From Paenibacillus sp. AN1007 (GTDB taxonomy: Bacteria; Bacillota; Bacilli; Paenibacillales; Paenibacillaceae): DNA of 64,000 nucleotides. This document shows positions 55,754 through 64,000 of this stretch, piece after piece (positions within the stretch are counted from its first letter, which is position 1; every line of letters begins with the position of its first letter). A program made the translations under genes and the position numbers. Location: positions 2,071,501 through 2,135,500 of the forward strand of contig NZ_CP159992.1 in assembly GCF_040702995.1 (NCBI RefSeq), written 5' to 3'. The notes under the pieces were generated by a model. That model saw only the letters and a list, made by a program, of their open reading frames with translations. It did no database searches and was not told where the DNA came from.

Positions 55754-57220
55754 TTGAAATTAATAAGTCGTTACACCGTAATGCTGTTAACATTCCTTCT
55801 TTTTCTAACGGCGGCTGCACCTGCAGCGCTGGCGAGCGGAACGGCAGACAGCAGCTCAAAAGGTAAAAAACTGGTGCTTGGAACGAGTGCCGATTTTGCA
55901 CCATACGAATTCCACAAAGTCATTGACGGTAAGGATGAGATCGTCGGATTTGATATTGCGATCGCGAAAGAAATTGCGGCAGATCTCGGCGCCGAACTCG
56001 TTATTGAAGATATGGGATTTGACGGTTTGCTGCCTGCGCTGCAGAGCGGTCGCGTAGATTTGGTCATCTCAGGCATGACACCGACAGATGAGCGGAAGAA
56101 AAGTATTGATTTTTCTGAGCCGTACTACAAATCCAAACAAGTCATTATGATCCGCAATGTGGACAAAGACAAATTTCCGGACATGAAGTCTTTGGAGAAT
56201 ACCAAAATCGGTGTACAAAAAGGCTCCATTCAGGAATCGATTGGACAGAAAATTCCAGGCGCGAAGCTCACTTCTCTGGATAAAATCTCCGATATCGTGC
56301 TGCAGCTTCAAACGAAACGTGTCGATGCGGCGATTGTCGAGGATACGGTGGCTGCTGGTTATCTGGATGATATTATCGGTTTGGCAGCCGCAGTTCCGGA
56401 TGAAGAGCAGGTTGAAGCGGCAATCGGGATTCGCAAAGGCAATACAGAGCTGCTGACCGCAGTGAATCAAACGCTGGAGCGTCTGAAAAGCGAAGATAAA
56501 ATCAACCAGATGGTAACGGATGCGAGTCTCCTGATGGCGGATAAAGTGAACAAATCACAAAATATTTTTGAAGTATTCTGGCAGTATAAAAGCTTCTATG
56601 CAACAGGTGTGGGATATACGCTGCTGTTATCGGCTCTCGGTGTCCTGTTCGGGGTAATCATCGGTTTGATTATCTGCCTGTTCCGTCTTCATAATCTGGC
56701 CGTTCTGCGCTGGATTGGTACAGCTTACGTAGAAGTCATTCGAGGCACGCCAATGCTGGTTCAGCTCATGATTATCTACTATGGGGTGTCCTTGACCTTT
56801 GGCATCAACTTCTCCGCACTGCAGGCGGGGATTATGACACTCTCCATCAACAGTGGTGCGTACCTGGCCGAGATTTTCCGTGCAGGGATTCAAGGCGTGG
56901 ATCGTGGTCAATTGGAGGCTGCTCGTTCACTCGGTATGGGCAGAGGTGATGCGATGCGTTATATCATTTTGCCGCAGGCTTTCAAAGCCGTACTTCCGGC
57001 AATCGGTAACGAGTTCGTGACCATCATTAAAGAGTCATCCATTATCTCCGTCATCGGTATGGTGGATATTATGTATCAGGCAAGTGTAGTTAAAAACATT
57101 ACGTACCAAGGAATGAATCCATTCCTTATTGCGGCAGCGATCTACTTCGTCATGACATTCATTTTGTCCAAGCTGCTGGGTCGATTGGAAAGGAAGTTGG
57201 GTGCAAGTGATAGACGTTAG
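55754..57220 (+). CDS. Amino-acid ABC transporter, substrate-binding protein fused to permease
   Basis: A 488-residue fusion: signal peptide (1-27), a periplasmic-binding-type domain of the polar amino-acid family ([40 protein letters not shown]), and after ~280 a HisM/GlnP-type permease with several membrane segments and the EAA loop ([18 protein letters not shown]). It imports a polar or sulfur amino acid. Start TTG 55754 follows GGGGAGAACA. The ATPase follows with a 14-base overlap. Confidence 0.92.
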   Translation: MKLISRYTVMLLTFLLFLTAAAPAALASGTADSSSKGKKLVLGTSADFAPYEFHKVIDGKDEIVGFDIAIAKEIAADLGAELVIEDMGFDGLLPALQSGRVDLVISGMTPTDERKKSIDFSEPYYKSKQVIMIRNVDKDKFPDMKSLENTKIGVQKGSIQESIGQKIPGAKLTSLDKISDIVLQLQTKRVDAAIVEDTVAAGYLDDIIGLAAAVPDEEQVEAAIGIRKGNTELLTAVNQTLERLKSEDKINQMVTDASLLMADKVNKSQNIFEVFWQYKSFYATGVGYTLLLSALGVLFGVIIGLIICLFRLHNLAVLRWIGTAYVEVIRGTPMLVQLMIIYYGVSLTFGINFSALQAGIMTLSINSGAYLAEIFRAGIQGVDRGQLEAARSLGMGRGDAMRYIILPQAFKAVLPAIGNEFVTIIKESSIISVIGMVDIMYQASVVKNITYQGMNPFLIAAAIYFVMTFILSKLLGRLERKLGASDRR

Positions 57221-57929
57221 ACAATTATACAAATCATATGGCAAAAATGATGTGCTGAAAGGCATCGACGTATCCATCGGTAAAGGTGAGGTCGTCGTAG
57301 TGATTGGTCCTTCGGGTTCGGGTAAAAGTACATTCCTGCGCTGTCTGAACCTTCTGGAGCAGCCGACATCGGGACAAATTAATTTTGAAGGTGTTTCAAT
57401 TACCGATCCCAAGCACAATATTAATGCTACGCGAGAAAAAATGGGCATGGTATTTCAGCATTTCAATCTGTTTCCGCACAAAACGGTGCAGCAAAACATT
57501 ACGATTGCGCCAATCAAGGTAAAGAAGCAATCTGCAGTTGAAGCAAACAAAATTGCCGATGATCTTCTGAAAACGGTTGGTTTGGCTGATAAAAAAGATG
57601 TATATCCTAATCAGCTGTCTGGTGGACAGAAGCAGCGGATCGCAATTGCAAGAGCCCTGGCGATGCAGCCGCATGTTATGCTGTTTGATGAGCCCACATC
57701 TGCACTGGACCCGGAGATGGTTGGAGAAGTACTGGAAGTTATGAAACGTCTTGCCGAGGGCGGCATGACCATGGTCATCGTTACCCATGAGATGGGTTTT
57801 GCGCGTGAGGTTGGTGACCGGATCCTGTTTATGGATGGCGGGGTTATCGTTGAAGAAGGTACGCCTGATGAAGTTTTCGGTGCACCGAAACATTCGCGTA
57901 CACGTGATTTTCTCGCAAAAGTACTCTAA
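57207..57929 (+). CDS. Amino-acid ABC transporter ATP-binding protein (GlnQ/HisP-type)
   Basis: A 240-residue ATPase: Walker [10 protein letters not shown]-loop [12 protein letters not shown], signature LSGGQKQRI, Walker [13 protein letters not shown] and switch His in VTHEMGFA. This is the classic polar amino-acid transporter ATPase and completes the transporter with the upstream fusion protein. I prefer GTG 57207 (start M-I-D-V) over GTG 57201 because AAGGAAG then lies at normal spacing. A terminator follows. Confidence 0.93.
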   Translation: MIDVRQLYKSYGKNDVLKGIDVSIGKGEVVVVIGPSGSGKSTFLRCLNLLEQPTSGQINFEGVSITDPKHNINATREKMGMVFQHFNLFPHKTVQQNITIAPIKVKKQSAVEANKIADDLLKTVGLADKKDVYPNQLSGGQKQRIAIARALAMQPHVMLFDEPTSALDPEMVGEVLEVMKRLAEGGMTMVIVTHEMGFAREVGDRILFMDGGVIVEEGTPDEVFGAPKHSRTRDFLAKVL

Positions 57930-57961
57930 ATCATCCCGCTTCCTGGAGTGGATTTATAGCA

Positions 57962-58003
57962 AAAGCAGCGTTAACGGCAGAGGTCCGCTAACGCTGCTTT
58001 TTT
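57962..58003 (+). terminator. Terminator of the amino-acid transporter operon
   Basis: GCAGCGTTA pairs with TAACGCTGC around an inner loop and is followed by TTTTTT. Confidence 0.85.
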
Positions 58004-58203
58004 GCATTTCACATAAGAAGGAATGAAATCAGGGCTTCAAAACAAAATAAGTAACGTTTCTGTTACCCATGTAAGAGATAAACGGACTGATTAAAGGATG
58101 TGAAATTCTGGAGTTATCTTACAAATCCCGGAGGACCAAAGAAGATCGGTCGCTAATTGGTAACATTTACTACAGCTTAGGGTTACAAAATTGTGATATA
58201 TTG

Positions 58204-58380
58204 AATGCTGCCGAAACTTCCGAAGTGGAAGTGTGGGGGATGTAACAGTGCAGACGTGTCAGTTCATAAGAACGGCGCGCCGCTAGGGGTGAATTAGGGT
58301 ACATAATGCTTCAGCATGTGATTTACAGCCTATAGGGTGGATTCCTCCATCCGAATCCGACAACTAACTTCGCAGGCATA
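58204..58380 (+). promoter_or_regulatory. c-di-AMP riboswitch (ydaO/yuaA type)
   Basis: The conserved core is recognisable: GCTGCCGAAAC, GGGGGATGTAACAG, CTAGGGGTGAATTAGGG and the late CCGAATCCGACAACTAAC with TTCGCAGGC closing the outer stem. It lies immediately before a LysM-3D wall protein, the usual target. The aptamer ends 15 bases before the start codon, so control is probably at translation. The stretch 58004-58203 has no gene; GTAAC/GTTAC dyads are present but unexplained. Confidence 0.9.
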
Positions 58381-58395
58381 ATGAGGAGGAAGACC

Positions 58396-59067
58396 ATGTT
58401 TCACAAAAAACGTATAGCCAAGACAGCCATTGCATTACTGACATCCGTACTGTTGATTCAAACCGTTCCGGTTCACGCGGAATCGATTCATACAGCTAAA
58501 GAGGGGGATACGTTCTTCACCCTATCCAAACAGTATGGTATTGCCATGGACACATTAATTAAAGCCAATAAAGACATTTCACCGTATAACATCTATGGTG
58601 GTCTGAAAATTACAATTCCAGGTCAGGAAAATAAAGCGCAAGCAGCCCCGGTTCAGATGAAGTCAGAGGAAAAACCGGTTACAGCAGCGAGTCTGGATGT
58701 AAGCGCGGATACTAAAGTTGTCCAAGCCTGGGGTAAAACATTTGACTATAGTAAGACCTTAAACGTGAAAGCTACAGCATATTCCGCAGATGCTTCCGAG
58801 AACGGGGGCTGGGGAGCAGTTGATTATTTTGGCAACCCGCTGGAACTGGGCACGATTGCAGTAGATCCGAAGGTGATTCCTTTTGGAACCAAAGTTCTCG
58901 TGACGGGGCATACGCACCCGGGACTGCCTAAACAGGCTTTCGTTGCTACTGCTCTGGATGCAGGGAGTGCCATCAAAGGCAACCGCATCGACATTTTTAT
59001 TCCGGGAAGCAAACAGTTCGTAAGTTCATTTGGTTTTCAGGATATTGAGCTTTACATTTTAAAATAA
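58396..59067 (+). CDS. Secreted LysM and 3D-domain cell-wall protein
   Basis: A 223-residue exported protein: signal peptide to about VHAES, a LysM repeat (IHTAKEGDTFFTLSKQYGI), a linker, then a 3D domain with its three conserved Asp segments (DYFGNPL, VDPKVIPFGT, ALDAGSAIKGNRIDIF). 3D domains are found in lytic transglycosylases and resuscitation-like proteins. Expression is tied to c-di-AMP through the riboswitch. ATG 58396 follows AGGAGGA at 6 bases; an earlier in-frame ATG 58381 overlaps that site. Confidence 0.9.
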   Translation: MFHKKRIAKTAIALLTSVLLIQTVPVHAESIHTAKEGDTFFTLSKQYGIAMDTLIKANKDISPYNIYGGLKITIPGQENKAQAAPVQMKSEEKPVTAASLDVSADTKVVQAWGKTFDYSKTLNVKATAYSADASENGGWGAVDYFGNPLELGTIAVDPKVIPFGTKVLVTGHTHPGLPKQAFVATALDAGSAIKGNRIDIFIPGSKQFVSSFGFQDIELYILK

Positions 59068-59137
59068 AAAGTAAAATTGACTTAACTCCCTAGATTCTTT
59101 GATGGGATTCAGAGAAAAATGATACGCTAACATATAG

Positions 59138-59208
59138 AGGGTGTTCTTTGGTTGTTGTCATGAATGAGTAAGATTCATGGTTACCGATAGGAACACCCTG
59201 TATTTTTA
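59138..59208. terminator. Large hairpin after the LysM-3D gene
   Basis: AGGGTGTTC pairs with GAACACCCT over a 44-base loop containing CATGAAT/ATTCATG, followed by TATTTTTA. It can serve as a terminator for the + strand gene. Confidence 0.6.
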
Positions 59209-59241
59209 TCTATACAATCAGCTTTAAGGCTGCCGGGTGTC

Positions 59242-60048
59242 TTATTGTTTTTCCTTAGGCAGCTGCAGCATCTCGTCCAGCGTGACCAGTTCATAACCTC
59301 GATGTCGCAATTCCTCAATGACATCTGGCAGGGCCTCCACTGTACCTTGGAGATTAGAGCCTGTACCTCCGCCTGCATGCTGCAGTACGATGGAGCCGGG
59401 TTTAACCGCTGACAGAATATTATGTTTCACTTGTTCCTTGGACAGCCCTTTCCAATCCAACGAATCCACATTCCAGTTGATAATGCTGTAGTGCTGCTTG
59501 GCGGCCCAGCGCAGCTGTTCCTCGTTAATATCTCCATAAGGTGGGCGAATCAATTTGGGTGTGTAGCCCGTCAGTCGCTGAATGATATCCCCGGTATGTA
59601 GAATCTGTCTGCGAAAAGCAGTCATCGATAACTTGCTGAATTCGGGATGGTTGTAGCTGTGATTGCCAACAATATGTCCTTCTTTCACCATACGTTTCAC
59701 CAGATTTGGATGTTTTTCCGCCCGACTGCCTACCACAAAAAAGGTTGCGCGAACCTTATATTTTTTCAAGACATCCAGTACCTGCGGCGTAAACCTCGGG
59801 TCGGGTACATCATCAAAAGTCAGTGCAACCTGTTTGGTCGACGGGCCATTTGTCTTGAAAGTATCCGCATATTTCTGACGCAGTTGACCTAAAGTCAGCT
59901 GTTCTTCTCGATCATTGGCGCTGGATGCAGGTGGATCAAGCTCGGGCAGATTAGGTATGTGATTTGCTGAAGCAGCCGCGGGAGGAACCAGGTAAACCCC
60001 AAAACATATAACCATAACGAGTGCTGGCATAACGAGGCGTTTAAACAT
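59242..60048 (-). CDS. Secreted polysaccharide deacetylase
   Basis: A 268-residue exported NodB-type deacetylase: signal peptide (about 1-27), TFDDVPDPRF (catalytic base and metal Asp), HSYNHPEF (metal His), RPPYGD and a late LQHAGGG with the catalytic His. The group deacetylates peptidoglycan GlcNAc/MurNAc or other polysaccharides. Its neighbours are wall-active. ATG 60048 on the minus strand. Confidence 0.92.
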   Translation of the reverse strand: MFKRLVMPALVMVICFGVYLVPPAAASANHIPNLPELDPPASSANDREEQLTLGQLRQKYADTFKTNGPSTKQVALTFDDVPDPRFTPQVLDVLKKYKVRATFFVVGSRAEKHPNLVKRMVKEGHIVGNHSYNHPEFSKLSMTAFRRQILHTGDIIQRLTGYTPKLIRPPYGDINEEQLRWAAKQHYSIINWNVDSLDWKGLSKEQVKHNILSAVKPGSIVLQHAGGGTGSNLQGTVEALPDVIEELRHRGYELVTLDEMLQLPKEKQ

Positions 60049-60203
60049 TGGACGGCCTCCTTTTTTCAGAAATTTCGTTCTTTATGGTATGCCCTTCACG
60101 AGAACCATTTATGCGAATGTGAGAAGTTTCATTGTGTAGATCAGGTTATGAAAGTCATAATTCCACCATATATCATATAAAGAGAAGGCTAGGTGGAGAG
60201 ACG

Positions 60204-60548
60204 ATGAGTACATATGATTTGAAATCCATTCGTTTAGAGGTTTTTGAGGCAGGGCAGGACAAGGTATTTCTCGTTACAGGGGGGAAAGCTCATATCGGGG
60301 CTGTAGCTACGTTCTATGTCGACCATGAACGGGTAAGCGGTACAACGGTGCATATCCCGGGACATAAAGAACAGGAATTATGTGAGCGGCTTGCCCGCAA
60401 AGCGGCTCTGCAATTGAAAGTTACGGTAACCGTAATTATGGGTATCCACTTTGACAGCATTACGCGCTTGCAGATCGACGAAATTGTTCAGACGGCGGAG
60501 AGACTTGTGGATGAACATCTGAATAAAAAACAAGAATCCAATCATTAA
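60204..60548 (+). CDS. Small protein resembling prenylated-flavin chaperone LpdD (PAC-like fold)
   Basis: A 114-residue soluble protein: FLVTGGKAHIGAV, an IPGHKE segment, VTVIMGIHFDSIT and LQIDEIVQ. This order recalls the LpdD/gallate-decarboxylase-subunit-D family (VTGG..HIGDV, ..GIH..QIT). I do not see UbiD or UbiX genes nearby, so a decarboxylase role is not supported here. ATG 60204 follows AGGTGGAGAG. Family confidence is moderate. Confidence 0.55.
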   Translation: MSTYDLKSIRLEVFEAGQDKVFLVTGGKAHIGAVATFYVDHERVSGTTVHIPGHKEQELCERLARKAALQLKVTVTVIMGIHFDSITRLQIDEIVQTAERLVDEHLNKKQESNH

Positions 60549-60644
60549 TATCATTTAATGGATGCACATCTGATATGCAGCATGATTCCGTATCATCCTC
60601 CTTATACTAAGATGCAGATCCGTTTTAATTTTTTTTCGCAAAAT

Positions 60645-60672
60645 TGAAACGAGTTGCAGATTACTGCGTATG
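60645..60672 (+). promoter_or_regulatory. SigmaW-type ECF promoter of the pspA operon
   Basis: TGAAAC (60645-60650), 16 bases, CGTATG (60667-60672), the B. subtilis sigmaW pattern TGAAAC-N16-CGTAtr. It starts transcription about 37 bases before the pspA ATG. Confidence 0.75.
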
Positions 60673-60715
60673 TATCTTTATATACAATGTAATATCCACT
60701 GGGAGGAATAACCTA

Positions 60716-61102
60716 ATGTCCATTTTCAAAAGATTACGTGACCTTACAATGTCCAACATCAACGCTATTATCGACAAAGCCGAAGACCCGATCAAAATGA
60801 CGGATCAATATATCCGTGACATGCAGGAAGATCTGGAAGATGCAGAGAAAGCCGTAGCTGCTCAGATTGCCATTGAGAAGAAGTTCAAGCAATTGTTCGA
60901 GGAACAGGAAGCGCTTGTCAAGAAACGTGAAGAGCAGGCTCACACGGCAGCTCGTGCACAGAACATGGATCTTGCCCGCCGCGCGCTGGAAGAGAAAAAG
61001 CTGCTGAAGAGAAAATGCTTGAATACAAAGCCAGCTATGACCAAAACAAAGCTTCCGCAGACAATCTTCGCGGTAAACTCGATGAGATGCGTAAGCAGTT
61101 GA
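60716..61102 (+). CDS. pspA: PspA/IM30 family protein, 5' part (frameshifted)
   Basis: Codons 1-~94 are a normal PspA N-terminus (SIFKRLRDLTMSNINAIID, then coiled coil EDLEDAEKAVAAQIAIEKKF). At the run of five As (60995-60999) one extra A would carry EEK into KAAEEKMLEYKASYDQNK, the usual family continuation; without it the frame leaves into a non-PspA tail (KLLKRKCLNTK...). The joined product would be 223 residues, normal for PspA/LiaH, which protects the membrane under envelope stress. ATG 60716 follows GGGAGGAA. Confidence 0.85.
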   Translation: MSIFKRLRDLTMSNINAIIDKAEDPIKMTDQYIRDMQEDLEDAEKAVAAQIAIEKKFKQLFEEQEALVKKREEQAHTAARAQNMDLARRALEEKKLLKRKCLNTKPAMTKTKLPQTIFAVNSMRCVSS

Positions 61103-61386
61103 CTCAGATGAAGAATAAACGTGAGACATTGGTCGCTCGTTACAATGCAGCCAAAGCTCAAACGGAAATCAACAAAGCGCTGAATGGATTCAGCTCTGAT
61201 ACCGCAAGTGCCGGCATGAAACGTATGGAAGAGAAAATGATGCAGATGGAAGCTCAGGCTGAAGCAAGCAACGAAATGTCTTCCAAAGGCAAATCGCTGG
61301 ATGAAGAGTTCGAGAAGCTTGGCAAGGATGCTGCTGTCGAGGACGAACTTGCTGCACTGATGAAACAGTACGAAAATAAAAACTAA
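61015..61386 (+). CDS. pspA: PspA/IM30 family protein, 3' part
   Basis: 123 codons continuing the coiled coil after the shift (YKASYDQNKASADNLRGKLDEM, then ETLVARYNAAKAQTEINKAL). ATG 61015 has no ribosome site of its own, so this is the rest of the gene that starts at 60716. See the finding on paired homopolymer shifts for the error hypothesis. Confidence 0.8.
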   Translation: MLEYKASYDQNKASADNLRGKLDEMRKQLTQMKNKRETLVARYNAAKAQTEINKALNGFSSDTASAGMKRMEEKMMQMEAQAEASNEMSSKGKSLDEEFEKLGKDAAVEDELAALMKQYENKN

Positions 61387-61481
61387 CACCTTGGCGTTCA
61401 GCAGGGTTAAACAGCGGAGGAGAACAGTGTTTCTCCTTCGCTTTTAAATGCGGATCATGTTGATAAGTGGAGGCTGTGTAA

Positions 61482-61883
61482 ATGGATTTGAACATTTTGG
61501 CGATGCTGGTCTGGACTGTTTCAGGTTCGGTTTTGCTGTTTGTATTGATGTATGTGGATTCGCTTTTTACAAAATATAAGGATTTTGCTGAAGTCAAGGC
61601 TGGTAATATGGCGGTAACCACCCGGATGGTCATGAAATTATTTGCACAGGGTTACGTGCTTGCAACTTCAATTTCGACGGCTGGTCATCTTGGAGAAGCG
61701 CTGCTTGTTTCCGTTGTATCTTTTGTTCTTTTGTTGATCCTGGAAAGTGTTGTTCACTTTATCATTCGCAAATGGGCTGCTCTGGATCTGGATACAGGAA
61801 TACAGCAGGGCAAGACAGGATATGGATTGTTTTCCGGGGCACTGCATATTGTAGGCGCATTGATTATTGCAGCTTGCCTGTAA
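61482..61883 (+). CDS. DUF350 membrane protein
   Basis: A 133-residue membrane protein with four segments (VWTVSGSVLLFVLMYV; MKLFAQGYVLATSIS; LLVSVVSFVLLLILESVV; FSGALHIVGALIIAACL), the DUF350 (YjfL) layout. DUF350 proteins are often neighbours of pspA and are thought to sit in the membrane complex. The gene follows pspA by 95 bases. Confidence 0.82.
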   Translation: MDLNILAMLVWTVSGSVLLFVLMYVDSLFTKYKDFAEVKAGNMAVTTRMVMKLFAQGYVLATSISTAGHLGEALLVSVVSFVLLLILESVVHFIIRKWAALDLDTGIQQGKTGYGLFSGALHIVGALIIAACL

Positions 61884-61913
61884 GCCATAAGATAAGGAAC
61901 AGGGGTAATTTGC

Positions 61914-62420
61914 ATGAGTGTATGGAAACGTATTAAAGGAATACTAACAAAGCCGGAGCCGCCTAAGGCGGAAAAAACAATGCTGCAGCTTGCACCTGGC
62001 GATATTTGCGAAGTTTCACTGGTCACCTACGAAGTTATAGGCAGAGTACAGAATCGTGCTCGTAATGCTGTCGTATTAACGCTGCAGGATGGAAGTGCAT
62101 TCCGATATTTACACGTGGAGGAGCGTGAAATCACTCGGTATGCCTTATATACACCTATAGACGGAAGACTTGATGCCCCCGACGAAGTGCCAACGATTCT
62201 GGAACTGGATGACCATGTGTATCATTTGGAGGAAGAGTATGGTGGTATGGTTCAGACGGTGGGCAGAACACCTTATGGTCAGGCTGGCGAGCAGCTGGTA
62301 TGGCAGTATCAATCGGATGATAACAAACTTCTTCGTGTGGAATGGCAAGACAGAAGGTTTAACCTGTATGAGGGTGAGTCCATTCTTCCTGCGGATATCA
62401 AAGTGATTCGTTCGAACTAG
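61914..62420 (+). CDS. DUF4178 protein
   Basis: A 168-residue soluble protein with the DUF4178 pattern (LAPGDICEVSLVTYEVIGRVQ, then YLHVEEREITRYALY, then VWQYQSDDNKLLRVEWQDRRF). DUF4178 genes are commonly beside pspA, DUF350 and polyamine-synthesis genes. No enzyme motif is seen. It is co-directional with its neighbours with short gaps. Confidence 0.8.
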   Translation: MSVWKRIKGILTKPEPPKAEKTMLQLAPGDICEVSLVTYEVIGRVQNRARNAVVLTLQDGSAFRYLHVEEREITRYALYTPIDGRLDAPDEVPTILELDDHVYHLEEEYGGMVQTVGRTPYGQAGEQLVWQYQSDDNKLLRVEWQDRRFNLYEGESILPADIKVIRSN

Positions 62421-62431
62421 GAGAGGTTCCA

Positions 62432-63181
62432 ATGAAAAAACGCTTGGCACATGGATTAAAATTAATGCTGGTCCTCAGCCTTGTGATGTCTCTGTTGTCT
62501 GCGTGCGGTGCAGCCCCTTCGGTTCAGGATACATATCCGCTTGAATCGGTAAGCGGCAGTGGTCAGTCTACCTCTTACGTTTATCGGGCTGCAGACCGTA
62601 CTGTTCCAGAAGTGGCAAAGGAGCTGTCCGATCAACGAAAACCGGATCAGATTTCCGCGGAAAGTACGGAACGCATGTTCCTGGTGTACCAGGATCAGTA
62701 TTATCATCTACAGCAGGACCCCAAGAAACCAGAAGATACGCTGGTTGAAGTAGATTCCAAGGAATATGTACGTCAAAACTACAGCTCTTCCTTCCTGCAG
62801 GGGTATCTGACAGCAACCTTAATTGGTAATTTGTTTGATACTTTCGGTGGGCGAGGATCAGGGAACTACCGGGGATATACGGAACGGGATACGTACAAAC
62901 CAAAGGCTGGATCTTACCGAGCCCCAACCAATAATGATAAAAAATTGGCTCCGCCTCTTACCGTGGAGCGCAAAGGCTCGATTACACGTCGCGGCAGCGA
63001 CAAGGATACAAGTGTTGGTTCTGGCGGCGGGTTGTTTAACCGCAATAAGGAACAGAGCAGAGGAAGCATTGATCGCAACAAAAGCAGCGGCGGCTTCGGC
63101 GGGTTGTTTGATTCACCGAAAAAATCCTATAAAAAACCAAAGACACGTGTCGGCGGCGGCAGGATTATGAGGCGAAGATAG
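62432..63181 (+). CDS. DUF4247-type lipoprotein
   Basis: A 249-residue exported lipoprotein: signal peptide with lipobox LLSAC (Cys25), a DUF4247-like domain (MFLVYQDQYYHLQQDP, SSSFLQGYLTATLIGNLFD), and a Gly/Ser/Arg/Lys-rich, low-complexity tail ending IMRRR. It completes the pspA operon at the outer face. A terminator overlapping the HNH gene end follows. Confidence 0.78.
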   Translation: MKKRLAHGLKLMLVLSLVMSLLSACGAAPSVQDTYPLESVSGSGQSTSYVYRAADRTVPEVAKELSDQRKPDQISAESTERMFLVYQDQYYHLQQDPKKPEDTLVEVDSKEYVRQNYSSSFLQGYLTATLIGNLFDTFGGRGSGNYRGYTERDTYKPKAGSYRAPTNNDKKLAPPLTVERKGSITRRGSDKDTSVGSGGGLFNRNKEQSRGSIDRNKSSGGFGGLFDSPKKSYKKPKTRVGGGRIMRRR

Positions 63182-63225
63182 ACAGATTGCTGACGAATGT
63201 TGTGAAAGATGATAGGAAGACCAAA

Positions 63226-63284
63226 AAACAGCAGCAGGGTGGAACTGTCGATTTCGGCAGCAGACTTCCTACTGCTGTTTTTTT
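63226..63284. terminator. Terminator of the pspA operon, also usable by the HNH gene
   Basis: AAACAGCAG pairs with CTGCTGTTT over a 37-base loop; T- and A-runs flank it on both strands. Confidence 0.65.
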
Positions 63285-63573
63285 AGGTTTTACGGACATG
63301 GTGCGACTTGCGTACACGAGGAATTGTCGAAGCAGGCTGCTTGCGTATCCAGCGCAGATAAGGAATGATGCGTTCATCGGTTCGCAGGGATTGAAGATCG
63401 GTAAGACCGAGCGTAATCAAATCCCGATTGGTATATAACGAGTGAATCTGCTTGTGGCAGGCAATACATAGGTTGGCAGTAGGCATGAAGTTACCGCCCA
63501 TTTCCTTTGGAGTCAGATGATGAACTGTTGTTTCAACGGGCTCTCTGCCGCATAATTCACAATGATTATTCAT
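63283..63573 (-). CDS. HNH endonuclease-like protein
   Basis: A 96-residue HNH-fold protein: CELCG, the catalytic HHLTPKEMGG, and NLCIACHKQIH. Small free-standing HNH proteins can be nucleases of phage or host origin; no mobile element was found around it. ATG 63573 follows GGGAGGTGG; the longer frame (GTG 63582) overlaps that site. Confidence 0.85.
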   Translation of the reverse strand: MNNHCELCGREPVETTVHHLTPKEMGGNFMPTANLCIACHKQIHSLYTNRDLITLGLTDLQSLRTDERIIPYLRWIRKQPASTIPRVRKSHHVRKT

Positions 63574-63762
63574 AGTTGCCACCTCCCGTTATCGAATGCT
63601 ATTATGCGCATCTGCATGTCATTTCATGTTGACTGCTGTCCGTGGTAATGATGATCGGAGGTATGATAAAATGGCGCGATTCTGACAGTAGGGGGTGCGT
63701 CAAAAATCCATTTGTTCAGATACACATGCAGTTTTTTGGCTGCAATTCAGTGAGCAATCGAC

Positions 63763-63791
63763 TTGTCATCTGCTCATATTCGGGCTACACT
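63763..63791 (+). promoter_or_regulatory. Weak candidate promoter of moeA
   Basis: TTGTCA (63763-63768), 17 bases, TACACT (63786-63791). No molybdenum-cofactor riboswitch was recognised in 63583-63829. Confidence 0.35.
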
Positions 63792-63829
63792 TTCTTAAAT
63801 GAGAAAAAGACTTCTGGAGGAATGCTGCT

Positions 63830-64000
63830 GTGAAACATAATTCCCATTCATATGATATGACTACCGCAAAATTTCATCGTACCGCTGTACAAGTGCCCGA
63901 GGCACAAGCCAAAATTGCTGCCAGGGCAGCTGTAGGCCGGATCGAATATGTGCCTCTTGCAAGTGCACATGGACGCACACTTGCAGCACCGATTGCAGCA
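63830..64000 (+). CDS. moeA: Molybdopterin molybdenumtransferase MoeA, N-terminal part
   Basis: The gene runs past the end of the window; 57 codons are visible. GTG 63830 follows GGAGGAA at 7 bases. After a short variable start, EYVPLASAHGRTLAAPIAA is the MoeA N-terminal signature (vpL..A.GR.LA..i.A). MoeA inserts molybdate into molybdopterin adenylate. The rest is outside the window. Confidence 0.8.
   Translation, partial: MKHNSHSYDMTTAKFHRTAVQVPEAQAKIAARAAVGRIEYVPLASAHGRTLAAPIAA

Noticed and set aside
63642..63833. 63-codon frame before moeA
   Set aside because: No ribosome site or family; it overlaps the moeA promoter and ribosome site.
1..64000. CRISPR arrays, tRNA or rRNA genes, transposases and prophage genes
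   Set aside because: Looked for across the window on both strands; none seen. The HNH protein at 63283 has no mobile context.

Overview
The window reads as a chromosome segment of a Gram-positive endospore former, most likely Paenibacillus or a close relative. The reasons are moderate GC, strong AGGAGG-type ribosome sites, many TTG and GTG starts, no outer-membrane functions, Bacillus-like gene families (Fur, PspA, ThiO/S/G/F, YutF-like HAD, GlgC) and leaders typical of this group (TPP and c-di-AMP riboswitches). The genus is inferred, not proven. No tRNA, rRNA, CRISPR array, insertion sequence or prophage was seen.

Layout. 1-7.6 kb: the end of metH, rnz, a NagD/YutF-like HAD phosphatase, then a tightly packed operon with an Fpg/Nei-like glycosylase overlapping nfo, a cyclic-phosphate receiver (cREC) protein, a thioredoxin-like protein, an ABC ATPase and an RlmM-like methyltransferase. 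7.6-18.3 kb: the most unusual region, a ten-gene divergent Tad-like (type IV filament) apparatus. It opens with a promoter and a terminator-bearing leader, then a Ser/Thr kinase fused to a MinD-like domain, a CpaB-like SAF protein, two TadZ-like proteins without a usable P-loop, a membrane-anchored TadA-like ATPase, a TadB/TadC-like membrane platform split by a frameshift, a pilin-like protein and three single-pass surface proteins. 18.4-29.2 kb: an ABC-F ATPase, a TPP-riboswitch thiazole operon (tenI-thiO-thiS-thiG-thiF), an atypical response regulator, an NlpC/P60 hydrolase with a WalR-like box, thiN, a TRIC-family channel, a low-molecular-weight phosphatase and an esterase.

29.2-45.6 kb: the pyruvate dehydrogenase operon, thyA-folA, gltD, fur under a perfect PerR box, topB, a HAD/ArsR-like pair, an MFS transporter and an orphan PhnC-like ATPase. 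45.7-58 kb: a lipoprotein/response-regulator/histidine-kinase operon, glgC divergent from glgB-glgA, and an M20 amidohydrolase divergent from an amino-acid ABC transporter. 58-64 kb: a c-di-AMP riboswitch before a LysM-3D wall protein, a polysaccharide deacetylase, an LpdD-like small protein, a sigmaW-type promoter driving a pspA-DUF350-DUF4178-DUF4247 envelope-stress operon (pspA is frameshifted), an HNH protein and the start of moeA.

Caution: the two frameshifts (near 14190 and 60997) both look like one missing A in an A-run, so base-calling error must be excluded before any biological reading.
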